DNA of 64,000 bases, taken from Schistocerca nitens (taxonomy: Eukaryota; Arthropoda; Insecta; Orthoptera; Acrididae). The stretch is from the NCBI RefSeq assembly GCF_023898315.1, contig NC_064614.1:69328501-69392500 (forward strand), given 5' to 3'. Shown piece by piece: positions 45,868 through 56,328 of this stretch. The notes under the pieces were generated by a model, which saw nothing but the letters and a program-made list of their open reading frames with translations, was not told the DNA's origin and searched no databases. A program made the translations under genes and the position numbers. Each line of letters starts with the position of its first letter. Positions within the stretch are counted from its first letter, which is position 1.

Positions 45868-47448
45868 CAGGGTGTTACAAAAAGTTACAGCCAAACTTTC
45901 ACGAAACATTCCTCACACACAAATAAAGAAAAGATGTTATGTGGATATGTGTCCGGAAACGCTTAATTTCCATGTTAGAGCTCATTTTAGTTTCGTCAGT
46001 ATGTACTGTACTTCCCCGATTCACCGCCAGTTGGCCCAATTGAAGGAAGGAAATGTTGACTTCGGTGATTGTGTTGACATGCGACTCATTGCTCTACAGT
46101 ACTAGCATCAAGCACATCAGTACGTAGCATCAAAAGGTTAGTGTTCATCACGAACGTGGTTTTGCATTCAGTGCAATGTTTGCAAATGCGGAGTTGGCAG
46201 ATGCCCATTTGATGTATGGATTAGCACGGGGCAATAGCCGTGGCGTGGTACGTTTGTATCGAGACAGATTTCCAGAACGAAGGTGTCCCGACAGGAAGAC
46301 GTTCGAAGCAATTGATCGGCGTCTGAGGGAGCACGGAACATTCCAGCCTATGACTCGCGACTGGGGAAGACCTAGAACCACGAGGACACCTGCAATGGAC
46401 GAGGCAATTCTTCGTGCAGTTGACGATAACCCTAATGTCAGCGTCAGAGAAGTTGCTGCTGCACAAGGTAACATCGACGACGTCACTGTATGGCAAGTGC
46501 TGCGGGAGAACCAGTTGTTTCCGTACCATGTACAGCGTGTGCAGGCACTATCAGCAGCTGATTGGCCTCCACGGGTACACTTCTGCGAATGGTTCATCCA
46601 ACAATGTATCAATCCTCATTTCAGTGCAAATGTTCTCTTTACGGATGAGGCTTCATTGCAACGTGATCAAATTGTAAATTTTCACAATCAACATGTGTGG
46701 CCTGACGAGAATCCGCCCGCAATTGTGCAATCACGTCATCAACACAGATTTTCTGTGAACGTTTGGGCAGGCATTGTTGGTGATGTCTTGATTGGGCCCC
46801 ATGTTCTTCCACCTACGCTCAAAGGAGCACGTTATCATGATTCCATACGGGATACTCTACCTGTGCTGCTAGAACATGTGCCTTTACAAGTACGACACAA
46901 TATGTGGTTCATGCACAATGGAGCTCCTGCACATTTCAGTCGCAGTGTTCGTACGCTTCTCAACATCAGATTCGGTGACCGATGGATTGATAGAGGCGGA
47001 CCAATTCCATGGCTTCCACGCTCTCCTGACCTTAACCCTCTTGACTTCCATTTATGGGGGCATTTGAAAGCTCTTGTCTACGCAACCCCGACACCAAATG
47101 TAGAGACTCTTCGTGCTCGTATTGTGGACGGCTGTGATACAATACGCCATTCTCCAGGGCTGCATCAGCGCATCAGGGATTCCATGCGACGGAGGGTGGA
47201 TGCATGTATCCTCGCTAACGGAGGACATTTTGAAAATTTCCTGTAACAAAGTGTTTGAAGTCAGGCTGGTACGTTCTGTTGCTGTGTGTTTCCATTCCAT
47301 GATTAATTTGATTTGAAGAGAAGTAATAAAATGAGCTCTAACATGGAAAGTAAGCGTTTGCGGACACATGTCCACAGAACATATTTTCTTTCTTTGTGTG
47401 TGAGGAATGTTTCCTGAAAATTTGGCTGTACCTTTCTGTAACACCCTG
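45868..47448 (+). mobile_element. rosa-like (DD41D) Tc1/mariner-group transposon, 1581 bp
   Basis: TA duplication at 45866-45867 and 47449-47450. Long terminal inverted repeats of about 122 bp (45868-45989 and 47327-47448) starting CAGGGTGTTACA, with roughly a dozen mismatches. One gene (46176-47246). The spacing of catalytic residues is 41, the signature of the rosa (DD41D) branch. Repeat arms this long are unusual for mariner proper but known in several related lineages. Confidence 0.92.
46176..47246 (+). CDS. DD41D transposase, intact frame, catalytic D248 replaced by N
   Basis: A 356-codon transposase. Residues 1-120 hold the helix-turn-helix DNA-binding region (ends near WQVLRENQLFPYHVQRVQ). 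The catalytic domain has D157 (VLFTDEAS), then MWFMHNGAPAHFS with N248 where relatives have D, then D290 (SPDLNPLDFHLWG). N248 and D290 are 41 residues apart. The codon is AAT (46917-46919), one transition from GAT. The frame ends with ANGGHFENFL, the normal end of such proteins. The enzyme would bind its long terminal repeats but should not cleave DNA. Confidence 0.92.
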   Translation: MFANAELADAHLMYGLARGNSRGVVRLYRDRFPERRCPDRKTFEAIDRRLREHGTFQPMTRDWGRPRTTRTPAMDEAILRAVDDNPNVSVREVAAAQGNIDDVTVWQVLRENQLFPYHVQRVQALSAADWPPRVHFCEWFIQQCINPHFSANVLFTDEASLQRDQIVNFHNQHVWPDENPPAIVQSRHQHRFSVNVWAGIVGDVLIGPHVLPPTLKGARYHDSIRDTLPVLLEHVPLQVRHNMWFMHNGAPAHFSRSVRTLLNIRFGDRWIDRGGPIPWLPRSPDLNPLDFHLWGHLKALVYATPTPNVETLRARIVDGCDTIRHSPGLHQRIRDSMRRRVDACILANGGHFENFL

Positions 47449-48973
47449 TATATGCAAACGTGTGTCAATTCAGTTTTTGCAGCACCTCCGTGACTCTCCT
47501 AGGGGTCACACACACAAGTACACCTGCGTGCTGCCCTTATCCGTATACGTTCAATATTCCCTCTAAGTCCTATTTGGTACGGGTCTCACACACCTTAGCA
47601 ATATTCTGGAACGGCTGGGACGAGTGTTTTCTAAGCAGTCTTATTTCTTCCCTCATTGCATGGCCAAACTATTTTATCAGTGGACTTAAGTCTACGACCT
47701 GCTATACCTGCAACTGAGCCCATGTGATCGCTGCAGTCCCTACGGACTATAAAACCTAGGTATTTGTATAAGCTGGCCAATTACAACTGTCACTCTTTGA
47801 CAGTGTAGTCATAGGTTACTACGTTATTATTCGTTTTTTGGACTACAAAGTTCTTTTAAAGCAAGTTGTAGATTTGACAGAATATTTATGCACCTTTTTT
47901 GAGACAATGATTCACCTTAGACAACTGCTTCATAAGTTGAGCTTACAATTAATATTATTTGCAAGATCATCAACATACATCATGAACAGCAAGGGTCCAA
48001 CACACTTCCCTGGAACACACATGAAGCTACTTCCACATCTGTCGATGACTCTCCATTCAAGGCTACATGCTGCGTTCACCCAACGAAGCAATCTTCAACC
48101 CAGTCATTAGTTTCGCTTGATAACACATACGATCGTACTTTCGATATTATGCGTAGATATTGTATAGAATCAAATGTTTGTCGGAAATCAAGAAGTATTG
48201 CATCTACCTGACTGCCCTGATCTTTTTTTCAGGGTGTTATGTGAGATAAGTACGAACTGAGTTACACATAATACTCGTTTTCGGAATCCATGAAAGTTGA
48301 CATTCATGAGGTCATACTGTTGGAAGTAATTCACTAAGTTTGTGCTCAGCATATGTGCTGATATTCTACAAGAAATGGACTTCCAGGATATTGTGTGGTA
48401 GTTTTGTAAAACGCTACAACTACCCTTCTTGCAGACGGGTGTAACAAGTAGGCATACTTTATTCCAACTAACGGGCATGGTTCTTTGTTGGAGCGATCCT
48501 CGGTACATTATGCTTCAAAGAGTTACTAATTCAATCACAAATTCGAATTACTGATATGAATTCCATTGGCCTCATACTTATACCGGGTGATAAGAAAGTC
48601 AGTATAAATTTGATAACTTCATAAACCACGGAATAATGTAGATAGAGAGGTAAAAATTGACACACATGCTTGGAATGACATGGGGTTTTATTAGAACAAA
48701 AAAAAAAAAAACAAAGATCACAAACTGTCTGACAGGTGGCTCTGGACAGCAAAACGTCAGTGACTGCACGTGACAATAGTGTATAAAAGGAGCTGTAATG
48801 AGATAATCTATCTACCCTGTTTGTTCTGCGATTGTCTTCTTTTGTGTCATTAGTTTTATCTGTGGCCGAAGAGCGGCGTAATGTACCGCTACTGGCCTGC
48901 CTCTATCAGGTGTGAATTTAACAATAAAGAAAAAAAACAAAGAGAGAGAATCAGTTGCGCCAGCAGTCGCAGC

Positions 48974-51249
48974 ATGTTGACGTTACCTGAAAAGGCGCTT
49001 TTAGTGAAGCTACATTATCAGAAATGGGAATGTGCTAGTGCAGCGTTACGATCCTATCGCCATAGGAAGGGGATTCGAACGGGTAAAGGTCTGTTGACAA
49101 ATGTAGCTGAGGCGAGAATGATTTCTAAGTTCGAAGCCACGGGTTGTTTAGACGATAGACCCCGCAGTGGCCGACCGAGCACAACGCGTAATGCTGCTGA
49201 GACAGTTCAGGAAGAAAAGGAGACTGTAGCGGGTTCGTCTATGCACGGGGAAGTCAGCGTTCGTGCAGTCTACCGGCATTCCATACACTACTGTTTGGTT
49301 GGCACTTAGGCGTACCCTCCGATGCTATCCGTACAAAATCCGTCGGCATTATGAACTGTTACCTGGCGATTTAGTGAAGCGGAGGGCATTTGCGGTGTGG
49401 GCGTCTCAAAAGATGGCGGAAGAAGATGTAACATCCACGAGATAAATTTTTGGCTACAGTGCGACGAGAGGAAATTATGCCTCTAACAGTTATAAACATT
49501 ATGTATTCGACGTATGAAAAAACAATGAAAACTTATAAATATTAATTATTCATATAATATTCTATGATGTAATTAGACATATCGATGTGTATCATACGAA
49601 GACAATGATAATTGTAAATTCCTTTTATTATCTGCGTTTGTCTTCCTTTGTTTTTACCTTTTATTGGTTGGCTTTTGTAAGTTGCGGACGCATATCAAAC
49701 TGAGGTCTGTTAAGAAACTGTAATTATTTGTTAATTATTACTTGAAAACATAGTTCATTATTATTACAAATATGAGTGAATAATTATTTGTAACTTTAAT
49801 TCCTCTCTCAGTAAGCATTATCTGTGTTAATTATTTCTTTCCGCTGCAACGAGCGCAGCCATTGATGATAGCGATTTGTATCGCGTTTTTGTCTGTGTTT
49901 TCCTTAGAAACAAATCAAATGTTTGCTTGATGAGGTCTAAATACTGCACAATATGAAAGTATGGTTTATAGCGTTTAGTTAACATTTTAAATATTTACAT
50001 ATTTGCTCTAACAATAGAAAGTCTCTATCAACTGTCTGCCGCAATCTTAACAATTATCTCAGCGGCAAATTCAAATTACGCAACTCTGCAGACATAAATG
50101 TCGAACGTAATACAAATGTGTAAAAATAAATGTGCACCAGTGGCCCCGAACTCATTTTAATGAAAATAATTCGAATCGGATTGGTTCATTAAAAACAGTG
50201 CTCATAGCACGATCGTTATAACAAACTTTTCTAGCTGATGTATGGAGCCGAAATTAATTACGCACGAGTTGCGAAGAATATTGTTTCAGGTAACATACGT
50301 CAGTGTTGTGCGCGGCTGATATTCTGTGGTTTTAATGATCATTTTGCTGAAGATAACTGTTTCCTTCATAATCCATAGTTGTATAGAATCTGTTGTATGA
50401 ACTGTGATTTAGTGACACTTACACAACTTACAGACAACACTTTAACACGACGTTAACTTGGAGTTCTTTAGCAACTTGATCAAATCTTTAGCCGGGAGAT
50501 AAATTATTTAGTTATTACTCAATGTAATTAAATAAGATTATCATTTCCATTTACAAATTATTTAAATACCAAACCACTGAATAACCCTGCGAACGCCACA
50601 AAGACGATTGGTTGAGTAACGTGTTGTGGACCGAGGAAGCTCATTTCACGCTCCGAGGGTCTGTCAACGCCCACAACTGCAGAATTTGGGCTACCGAAAA
50701 TCCTAGAACTTTCGTGGAAACTCCATTGCACGACGAGAAAGTCACGGTATGGGTTGGATTTACCACATCTACCGTTATCGGGCCTTTTCTCTTCGAGGAA
50801 ATGCGTGATTCTGGTTTTGTAATTGCTACCGTGACGGGTGAGAGGTACGTCGATATGTTACAGAATCGCATCATCCCAGCCTGGCTGATAAACACCTGCT
50901 GGAACGTACGATGTTAATGCAGGATGGCGCTCCACCCCTTATTGCTAGACGCGTGAAAGATCTCTTGCGCCCGTATTTTGGTGATGATCGTGTTCTCAGC
51001 CGCCACTTTCGTCATGCTTGGCCTCCCAGGTCCCCAGACCTCAGTCCGTGCGATTATTGGCTTTGGGGTTACCTGAAGTCGAAAGTGTATCGTGATCGAC
51101 CGACATCTCTAGGGATGCTGAAAGACAACATCCGACGCCAATGCCTCACCATAGCTCCGGACATGCTTTACAGTGCTGTTCACTACATTATTCCTCGACT
51201 ACAGCTATTGTTGAGGAATGATGGTGGACATATTGAGCATTTCTTGTAA
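48974..51249 (+). pseudogene. Mariner-group transposase (DD42D spacing), disrupted
   Basis: N-terminal part 48974-49430: MLTLPEKALLVKLHYQK, the helix-turn-helix, GCLDDRPRSGRPSTTR, then a frameshift near 49265 and STGIPYTTVWLAL...RRAFAVWASQKMAEED. The inserted DNA interrupts here. C-terminal part from about 50603: WLSNVLWTEEAHFTL, VTVWVGFTTSTVIGPFLF, a frameshift near 50910, MLMQDGAPP, and SPDLSPCDYWLWGYLKSKVY to the stop at 51249. The second and third acids (QDG and CDYW) are 42 residues apart. The first acid is E in WTEEAHF where D is expected. The protein cannot be made from this copy. Confidence 0.85.
49430..50600. other. Foreign DNA inserted in the mariner-group gene, unclassified
   Basis: About 1.17 kb of AT-rich noncoding DNA that interrupts the transposase between MAEED and WLSNVLW. 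I found no inverted repeats, LTRs or target duplication at its edges and no coding content. Confidence 0.6.
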
Positions 51250-51473
51250 AGAACATCATTTTTGCTTTAAATTCCTTTGTTACGCTAATTATTGCTGTTC
51301 TGATCAGATGAAGTGCAATCTATCGGACTTTTTTTGAACTTTTGTATTTTTCTGGTTCTAATAAAACCCCACGTCATTCCAAGCATGTGTGTCAATTTGT
51401 ACGTCTCTATCTACATTATTCCGTGATTTATTCATTTTTCAAATTTATACTGACTTTTTGATCACCCAGTATA

Positions 51474-51773
51474 TAGGGTGTAACAAAAATGCACGGCGCA
51501 AACTGCAGGACATATTCCTCACAGGTAGACGAAAAAATTATGTTATATGAACACGTGTCTGGGAACGCTTTGTTTCCGTGTTACAACTCATTTTCTCCAG
51601 TGAATTTCAACTAGATCGGATTGTAAATTTTAAGAATCGGCCTGTATGGACAGACGTCAGTCTCTCATGCAACTGTTGAAACAAGTCATCAACAGAAATT
51701 TCCTATCATTTATTGCGCTAGCATTGTTGGTGACTGTTTGCTACGGCCTCATTTTCTTCCAGCTATACAATGA
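51474..51773 (+). mobile_element. rosa-like element fragment, left end and part of gene
   Basis: Starts TAGGGTGTAACAAAAATG, a variant of the rosa terminal repeat, right after the TATA shared with the mariner-group element. It then jumps to coding text (QLDRIVNFKNRPVW-like, 51610-51650; FLSFIALALLVTVCYG near 51700) that aligns to 46660-46820 of the DD41D gene, so about 650 bases are deleted. RTE copy 2 is inserted at 51774, and a short continuation follows it at 54653-54690. It is a second, more diverged subfamily. Confidence 0.75.
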
Positions 51774-54630
51774 AAACTGGCGTTCTACGGATCGGAGCGT
51801 GGAATGTCAGATCACTTAATCGGGCAGGTAGATTAGAAAATTTAAAAAGGGAAACGGATAGGTTAAAGTTAGATATAGTGGGAATTAGTATAGTTCGGTG
51901 GCAGGAGGAACAAGACTTTTGGTCAGGTGATTACAGAGTTATAAATACAAAATCAAATAGGGGTAATGCAGGAGTAGGTTTAATAAGGAATAAAAAAATA
52001 GGAGTGCGGGTTACCTACTACAAACAGCATAGTGAACGCATTATTGTGGCCAAGATAGACACAAAGCCCATGCCTACTACAGTAGTACAAGTTTATATGC
52101 CAACTAGCTCTGCAGATGATGAAGAAATAGATGAAATGTATAACGAGATAAAAGAAATTATTCATGTAGTGAAGGGAGACGAAAATTTAATAGTCATGGG
52201 TGACTGGAATTCGTCAGTAGGAAAAGGGAGAGAAGGAAACATAGTAGGTGAATATGGATTGGGGGGAAGGAATGAAAGGGAAGCCGCCTTGTAGAATTTT
52301 GCACAGAGCATAACTTAATCATAGCTAACACTTGGTTCGAGAATCATGAAAGGAGGCTGTATACATGGAAGAAGCCTGGAGATACTGACAGGTTTCAGAT
52401 AGATTATATAATGGTAAGACAGAGATTTAGGAACCAGGTTTTAAATTGTAAGACATTTCCAGGGGCAGATGTGGATTCTGACCACAATCTATTGGTTATG
52501 AACTGCAGATTGAAACTGAAGAAACTGCAAAAAGGTGGGAATTTAAGGAGATGGGATCTGGATAAACTGAAAGAACCAGAGGTTGTAGAGAGTTTCAGGG
52601 AGAGCATAAGGGAACAATTGACAGGAATGGGGGAAAGAAATACAGTAGAAGAAGAATGGGTAGCTCTGAGGGATGAAGTGGTGAAGGCAGCAGACGATCA
52701 AGTAGGTAAAAAGACGAGGGCTAATAGAAATCCTTGGGTAACAGAAGAAATATTGAATTTAATTGATGAAAGGAGGAAATATAAAAATGCAGTAAATGAA
52801 GCAGGCAAAAAGGAATACAAACGTCTCAAAAATGAAATCGACAAGAAGTGCAAAATGGCTAAGCAAGGATGGCTAGAGGACAAATGTAAGGATGTAGAGG
52901 CTTGTCTCACTAGGGGTAAGACAGATACTGCCTACAGGAAAATTAAAGAGACCTTTGGAGAGAAGAGAACCACTTGTATGAATATCAAGAGCTCAGATGG
53001 AAACCCAGTTCTAAGCAAAAAAGGGAAGGCAGAAAGGTGGAAGGAGTATATAGAGGGTTTATACAAGGGAGATGTACTTGAGGAAAATATTATGGAAATG
53101 GAAGAGGATGTAGATGAAGATGAAATGGGAGATTAGATACTGCGTGAAGAGTTTGACAGAGCACTGAAAGACCTGAGTCGAAACAAGGCCCCGGGAGTAG
53201 ACAACATTCCATTAGAACTACTGATGGCCTCGGGAGAGCCAGTCCTGACAAAACTCTACCATCTGGTGAGCAAGATGTATGAGACAGGCGAAATACCCTA
53301 AGACTTCAAGAAGAATATAATAATTCCAATCCCAAAGAAAGCAGGTGTTGACAGATGTGAAAATTACCGAACTATCAGTTTAATAAGTCACAGCTGCAAA
53401 ATACTAACGCGAATTCTTTACAGACGAATGGAAAAACTGGTAGAAGCCGACCTCGGGGATGATCAGTTTGGATTCCGTAGAAATGTTGGAACACGCGAGG
53501 CAATACTGACCTTACAACTTATCTTGGAAGAAAGAGTAAGAAAAGGCAAACCTACGTTTCTAGCATTTGTTGACTTAGAGAAAGCTTTTGACAATGTTGA
53601 CTGGAATACTCTCTTTCAAATTCTGAAGGTGGCAGGGGTAAAATACAGGGAGCGAAAGGCTATTTACAATTTGTACAGAAACCAGATGGCAGTTATAAGA
53701 GTCGAGGGGCATGAAAGGGAAGCAGTGGTTGAGAAGGGAGTGAGACAGGGTTGTAGCCACTCCCCGATGTTATTCAATCTGTATATTGAGCAAGCAGTAA
53801 AGGAAACAAAAGAAAAATTCGGAGTAGGTATTAAAATTCATGGAGAAGAAGTAAAAACTTTGAGGTTCGCCGATGACATTGTAATTCTGTCAGAGACAGC
53901 AAAGGACTTGGAAGAGCAGTTGAACGGAATGGACAGTGTCTTGAAAGGAGGATATAAGATGAACATCAACAAAAGCAAAACGAGGATAATGGAATGTAGT
54001 CAAATTAAGTCGGGTGATGCTGAGGGAATTAGACTAGGAAATGAGACACTTAAAGTAGTAAAGGAGTTTTGCTATTTAGGGAGTAAAATAACCGATGATG
54101 GTCGAAGTAGAGAGGATATAAAATGTAGACTGGCAATGGCAAGGAAAGCGTTTCTCAAGAAGAGAAATTTGTAAACATCGAGTATATATTTAAGTGTCAG
54201 GAAGTCGTTTCTGAAAGTATTTGTATGGAGTGTAGCCATGTATGGAAGTGAAACATGGACGATAACCACTTTGGACAAGAATCGAATAGAAGCTTTCGAA
54301 ATGTGGTGCTACAGAAGAATGCTGAAGATAAGGTGGGTAGATCACGTAACTAATGAGGAGGTATTGAATAGGATTGGGGAGAAGAGAAGTTTGTGGCACA
54401 ACTTGACTAGAAGAAGGGATCGGTTGGTAGGACATGTTTTGAGGCATCAAGGGATCACAAATTTAGCATTGGAGGGCAGCGTGGAGGGTAAAAATCGTAG
54501 AGGGAGACCAAGAGATCAATACACTAAGCAGATTCAGAAGGATGTAGGTTGCAGTAGGTACTGGGAGATGAAGAAGCTTGCACAGGATAGAGTAGCATGG
54601 AGAGCTGCATCAAACCAGTCTCAGGACTGA
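51774..54630 (+). pseudogene. RTE endonuclease/reverse transcriptase, disrupted
   Basis: Frame opens with GVLRIGAWNVRSLNRAGR. Endonuclease boxes (VRWQEEQDFW, GDWNSSVG, SDHNLLVM) and RT boxes (FVDLEKAFDNVDW near 53565, GVRQGCSHSPMLF near 53740, FADD at 53866-53877) are all present, then CYLGSKITDDGRS, SETWTI, EAFEMWCYRRMLKIRWVDH and RRGRPRDQYTKQ. Lesions: a frame slip near 52285, TAG at about 53135, TAA near 53299, an indel near 53345 and TAA near 54172. Despite these, most segments are clean, so the damage is fairly recent. Confidence 0.92.
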
Positions 54631-54643
54631 AGACCACAACAAC
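51774..54643 (+). mobile_element. RTE LINE, 5'-truncated (copy 2), with 9-bp target duplication
   Basis: Begins at AAACTGGCGTTCTACGGATC, lacking the 5' untranslated region, and ends GACTGAAGACCACAACAAC. The duplication ATACAATGA is at 51765-51773 and 54644-54652, showing target-primed insertion into the rosa-like fragment. About 93-95 percent of positions look the same as in copy 1 by eye. Confidence 0.94.
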
Positions 54644-54749
54644 ATACAATGATATCATAATTTCTTAGAGAACGGAAACGCTCGCTAAAGCCGCTGGGCA
54701 GAACAGGCGACTAGGATTGTGGGAAGAGCCAAATAAGGTGTCGGTCAGT

Positions 54750-56095
54750 TTCACTTCAAAATTGTAATTTATTGTAATTTGTAATTTAATAACACATTTA
54801 AACCAAAACGGCACATAGCCGAACCTTTACAACTACGAATGTCAAAATCCAATTCTTTCACGGCTGAATGCTTCCAAACAAGAAATCTTAAAGAGCAACA
54901 AGGCAGATTTCATGTGACTGATGACATACAGGTAAAATTGCAAATAAAATAAGTAGACGGAAAGCATCAAGGCAAAAGTGGACAGATGAAACATATAAAA
55001 GGTGCAATACAAACGGATGAAGGCAACAATTAAATATCAAAATTATACAATATATTACCACAATCTTTCAAGGCAGAAGGCCCCTATGTTTTCGCTTAAG
55101 GGGATATTTTGAGAATAAGGCTTTAAGCGGCTGAAGGCCCACAGTCGATCTTCCAAAAATTCAAAATACTTTAACATTTAAGTTTTCGATGGCCGAACGC
55201 ACACTCAATTTAAGAATAGGGTTTTAAGCGGCTGAAGGCCAACAATAGATTTACATAAAACACAATAAAATATATCTTTTAAAGCATTGGCTATAATAGA
55301 TTACCAACAGACCATTAAACACCCATGAATAGGACAGTATAGACAACGGCACTCAGACGCCTCCAGGGGGTGAGGGAGGCGGGGCCTACCCTCGAAGAAT
55401 CAACGTTCACTTAGGTGAGACAGGTGGAGGGCCAAACGACACTTCATCCATCGGTAACACAACCCAGAGATAGTCACGGAGCGACCGACCAAACGACTTG
55501 CTTGCCACCAATCAGTACATAAAAACTCAAAGACGAAACTGTTACAGATGTGATTATCTACAATGAGATATGTATTAAGCTGTCAAAACTACACACCATG
55601 TTGGACAGCGTCAATGGGTGAGGAAAGGACGCTTCCTGAAAATACTTTAGCCGGCCGTGGTGGCCAAGCGGTTAAAGGCGCTACAGTCTGGAACCGCGCG
55701 GCCGCTACGGTCGCAGGTTCGAATCCTGCCTCGGGCATGGTTGTGTGTGATGTCCTTAGGTTAGTTATGTTTAAGTAGTTCTAAATTCTAGGGGACTGAT
55801 GACCTCAGATGTTAAGTCCCGTAGTGCTCAGAGCCAAGGTAATATAGTTAACTTCACGAAAAAGGAACACTGCCTGAATTTAAGTCAGTGACCAGGCAGG
55901 TAACCGGAACACTAACGGCCATAAGACAGAAAAGTCCGTTGGTGCACTTGAATTGTAGTCAAGCAATATATTTAATTCCACCGCGCGGCGGTTCGGTTTC
56001 ACCACTACAAACACTCGGTGTTGCTCACAGGAAAAGCTCCCCAACAGCGAACCACCGAAACGAAAGACACGAACGGACGTTAATACACAATGCAT
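54750..56095. repeat. Unclassified interspersed repeat family B
   Basis: Contains the GGCTGAAGGCCCA/GGCAGAAGGCCC motifs (55072-55240, three copies, spaced about 65-100 bp) and, to the right, TTAAGCTGTCAAAACTACACA (55573) and the block 55855-55951 with CAGGTAACCGGAACACTA. It aligns with family A (12020-13302) along most of its length and is interrupted by a SINE at 55649-55836. Neither end could be fixed exactly. No coding sequence recognised. Confidence 0.72.
55649..55836 (+). mobile_element. tRNA-derived SINE inside repeat B
   Basis: Full head (TGGCCAAGCGG, GGTTCGAATCC) and body to GAGCCAA. It splits the sequence GAGGAAAGGAC...CTGCCTGAATTT, which is continuous in family A at 12872-12900. 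No perfect duplication was seen, but flanking shared sequence proves the insertion. Confidence 0.92.
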
Positions 56096-56119
56096 AAATT
56101 TAAAAGTGTTTTATAAGAG

Positions 56120-56290
56120 TGAGGAGAATCGAATCATTTGAGGTGTGGTACTATGTAAGGATGTTGAAAATTCGTTGGTTTGATAAGGAATGAGGAGGTT
56201 CTCCGCAGAATCGGGGAAGAATGGAACATGAGGAAAACACGAACTACAAGAAGAGACAGGATGATACGACATGTGTTAAGACCTGAAGAA
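56120..56290 (+). mobile_element. RTE LINE C-terminal fragment, old
   Basis: Plus strand holds IESFEVWYYVRMLKIRWFD, then in a shifted frame the counterpart of NEEVLRRIGE and RTTRRDRMIRHVLR. It matches the end of the RTE protein (EAFEMWCYRRMLKIRWVDHVTNEEVLNRIGE). It is diverged and short. Confidence 0.7.
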
Positions 56291-56328
56291 ACTACATTCT
56301 GTAGACCGCTGTAGATTGCGTGGTAGTA

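Larger units (their letters stand above)
45641..48582 (-). mobile_element. CR1-like LINE fragment, split by a DD41D transposon
   Basis: The left edge has the GATGTAGAT-type 3' tail and text GGAAGGGCCCTCTGCCATGC on the minus strand (45641-45867). It resumes at 47449 with the C-terminal coding part and runs to the RT zone at 48188-48508 (VCKKGSCSVLQNYHTIS, FHGFRKRVLCVTQF, DLMNVNFHG). The rosa-like element (45868-47448) sits in a TA. The right end is cut by the mariner-group element at 48583. Total LINE content is about 1.36 kb, similar in span to the fragment at the left edge of the window. Confidence 0.7.
48583..51469 (+). mobile_element. Mariner-group transposon with 115-bp inverted repeats, interrupted
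   Basis: TA at 48581-48582 and 51470-51471. Terminal repeats at 48583-48697 and 51355-51469 start CCGGGTGAT / CTGGGTGAT and are about 90 percent identical. The gene is broken by frameshifts and by about 1.17 kb of foreign AT-rich DNA (about 49430-50600). A deletion derivative of the same family lies at 56329-57142. Confidence 0.9.
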
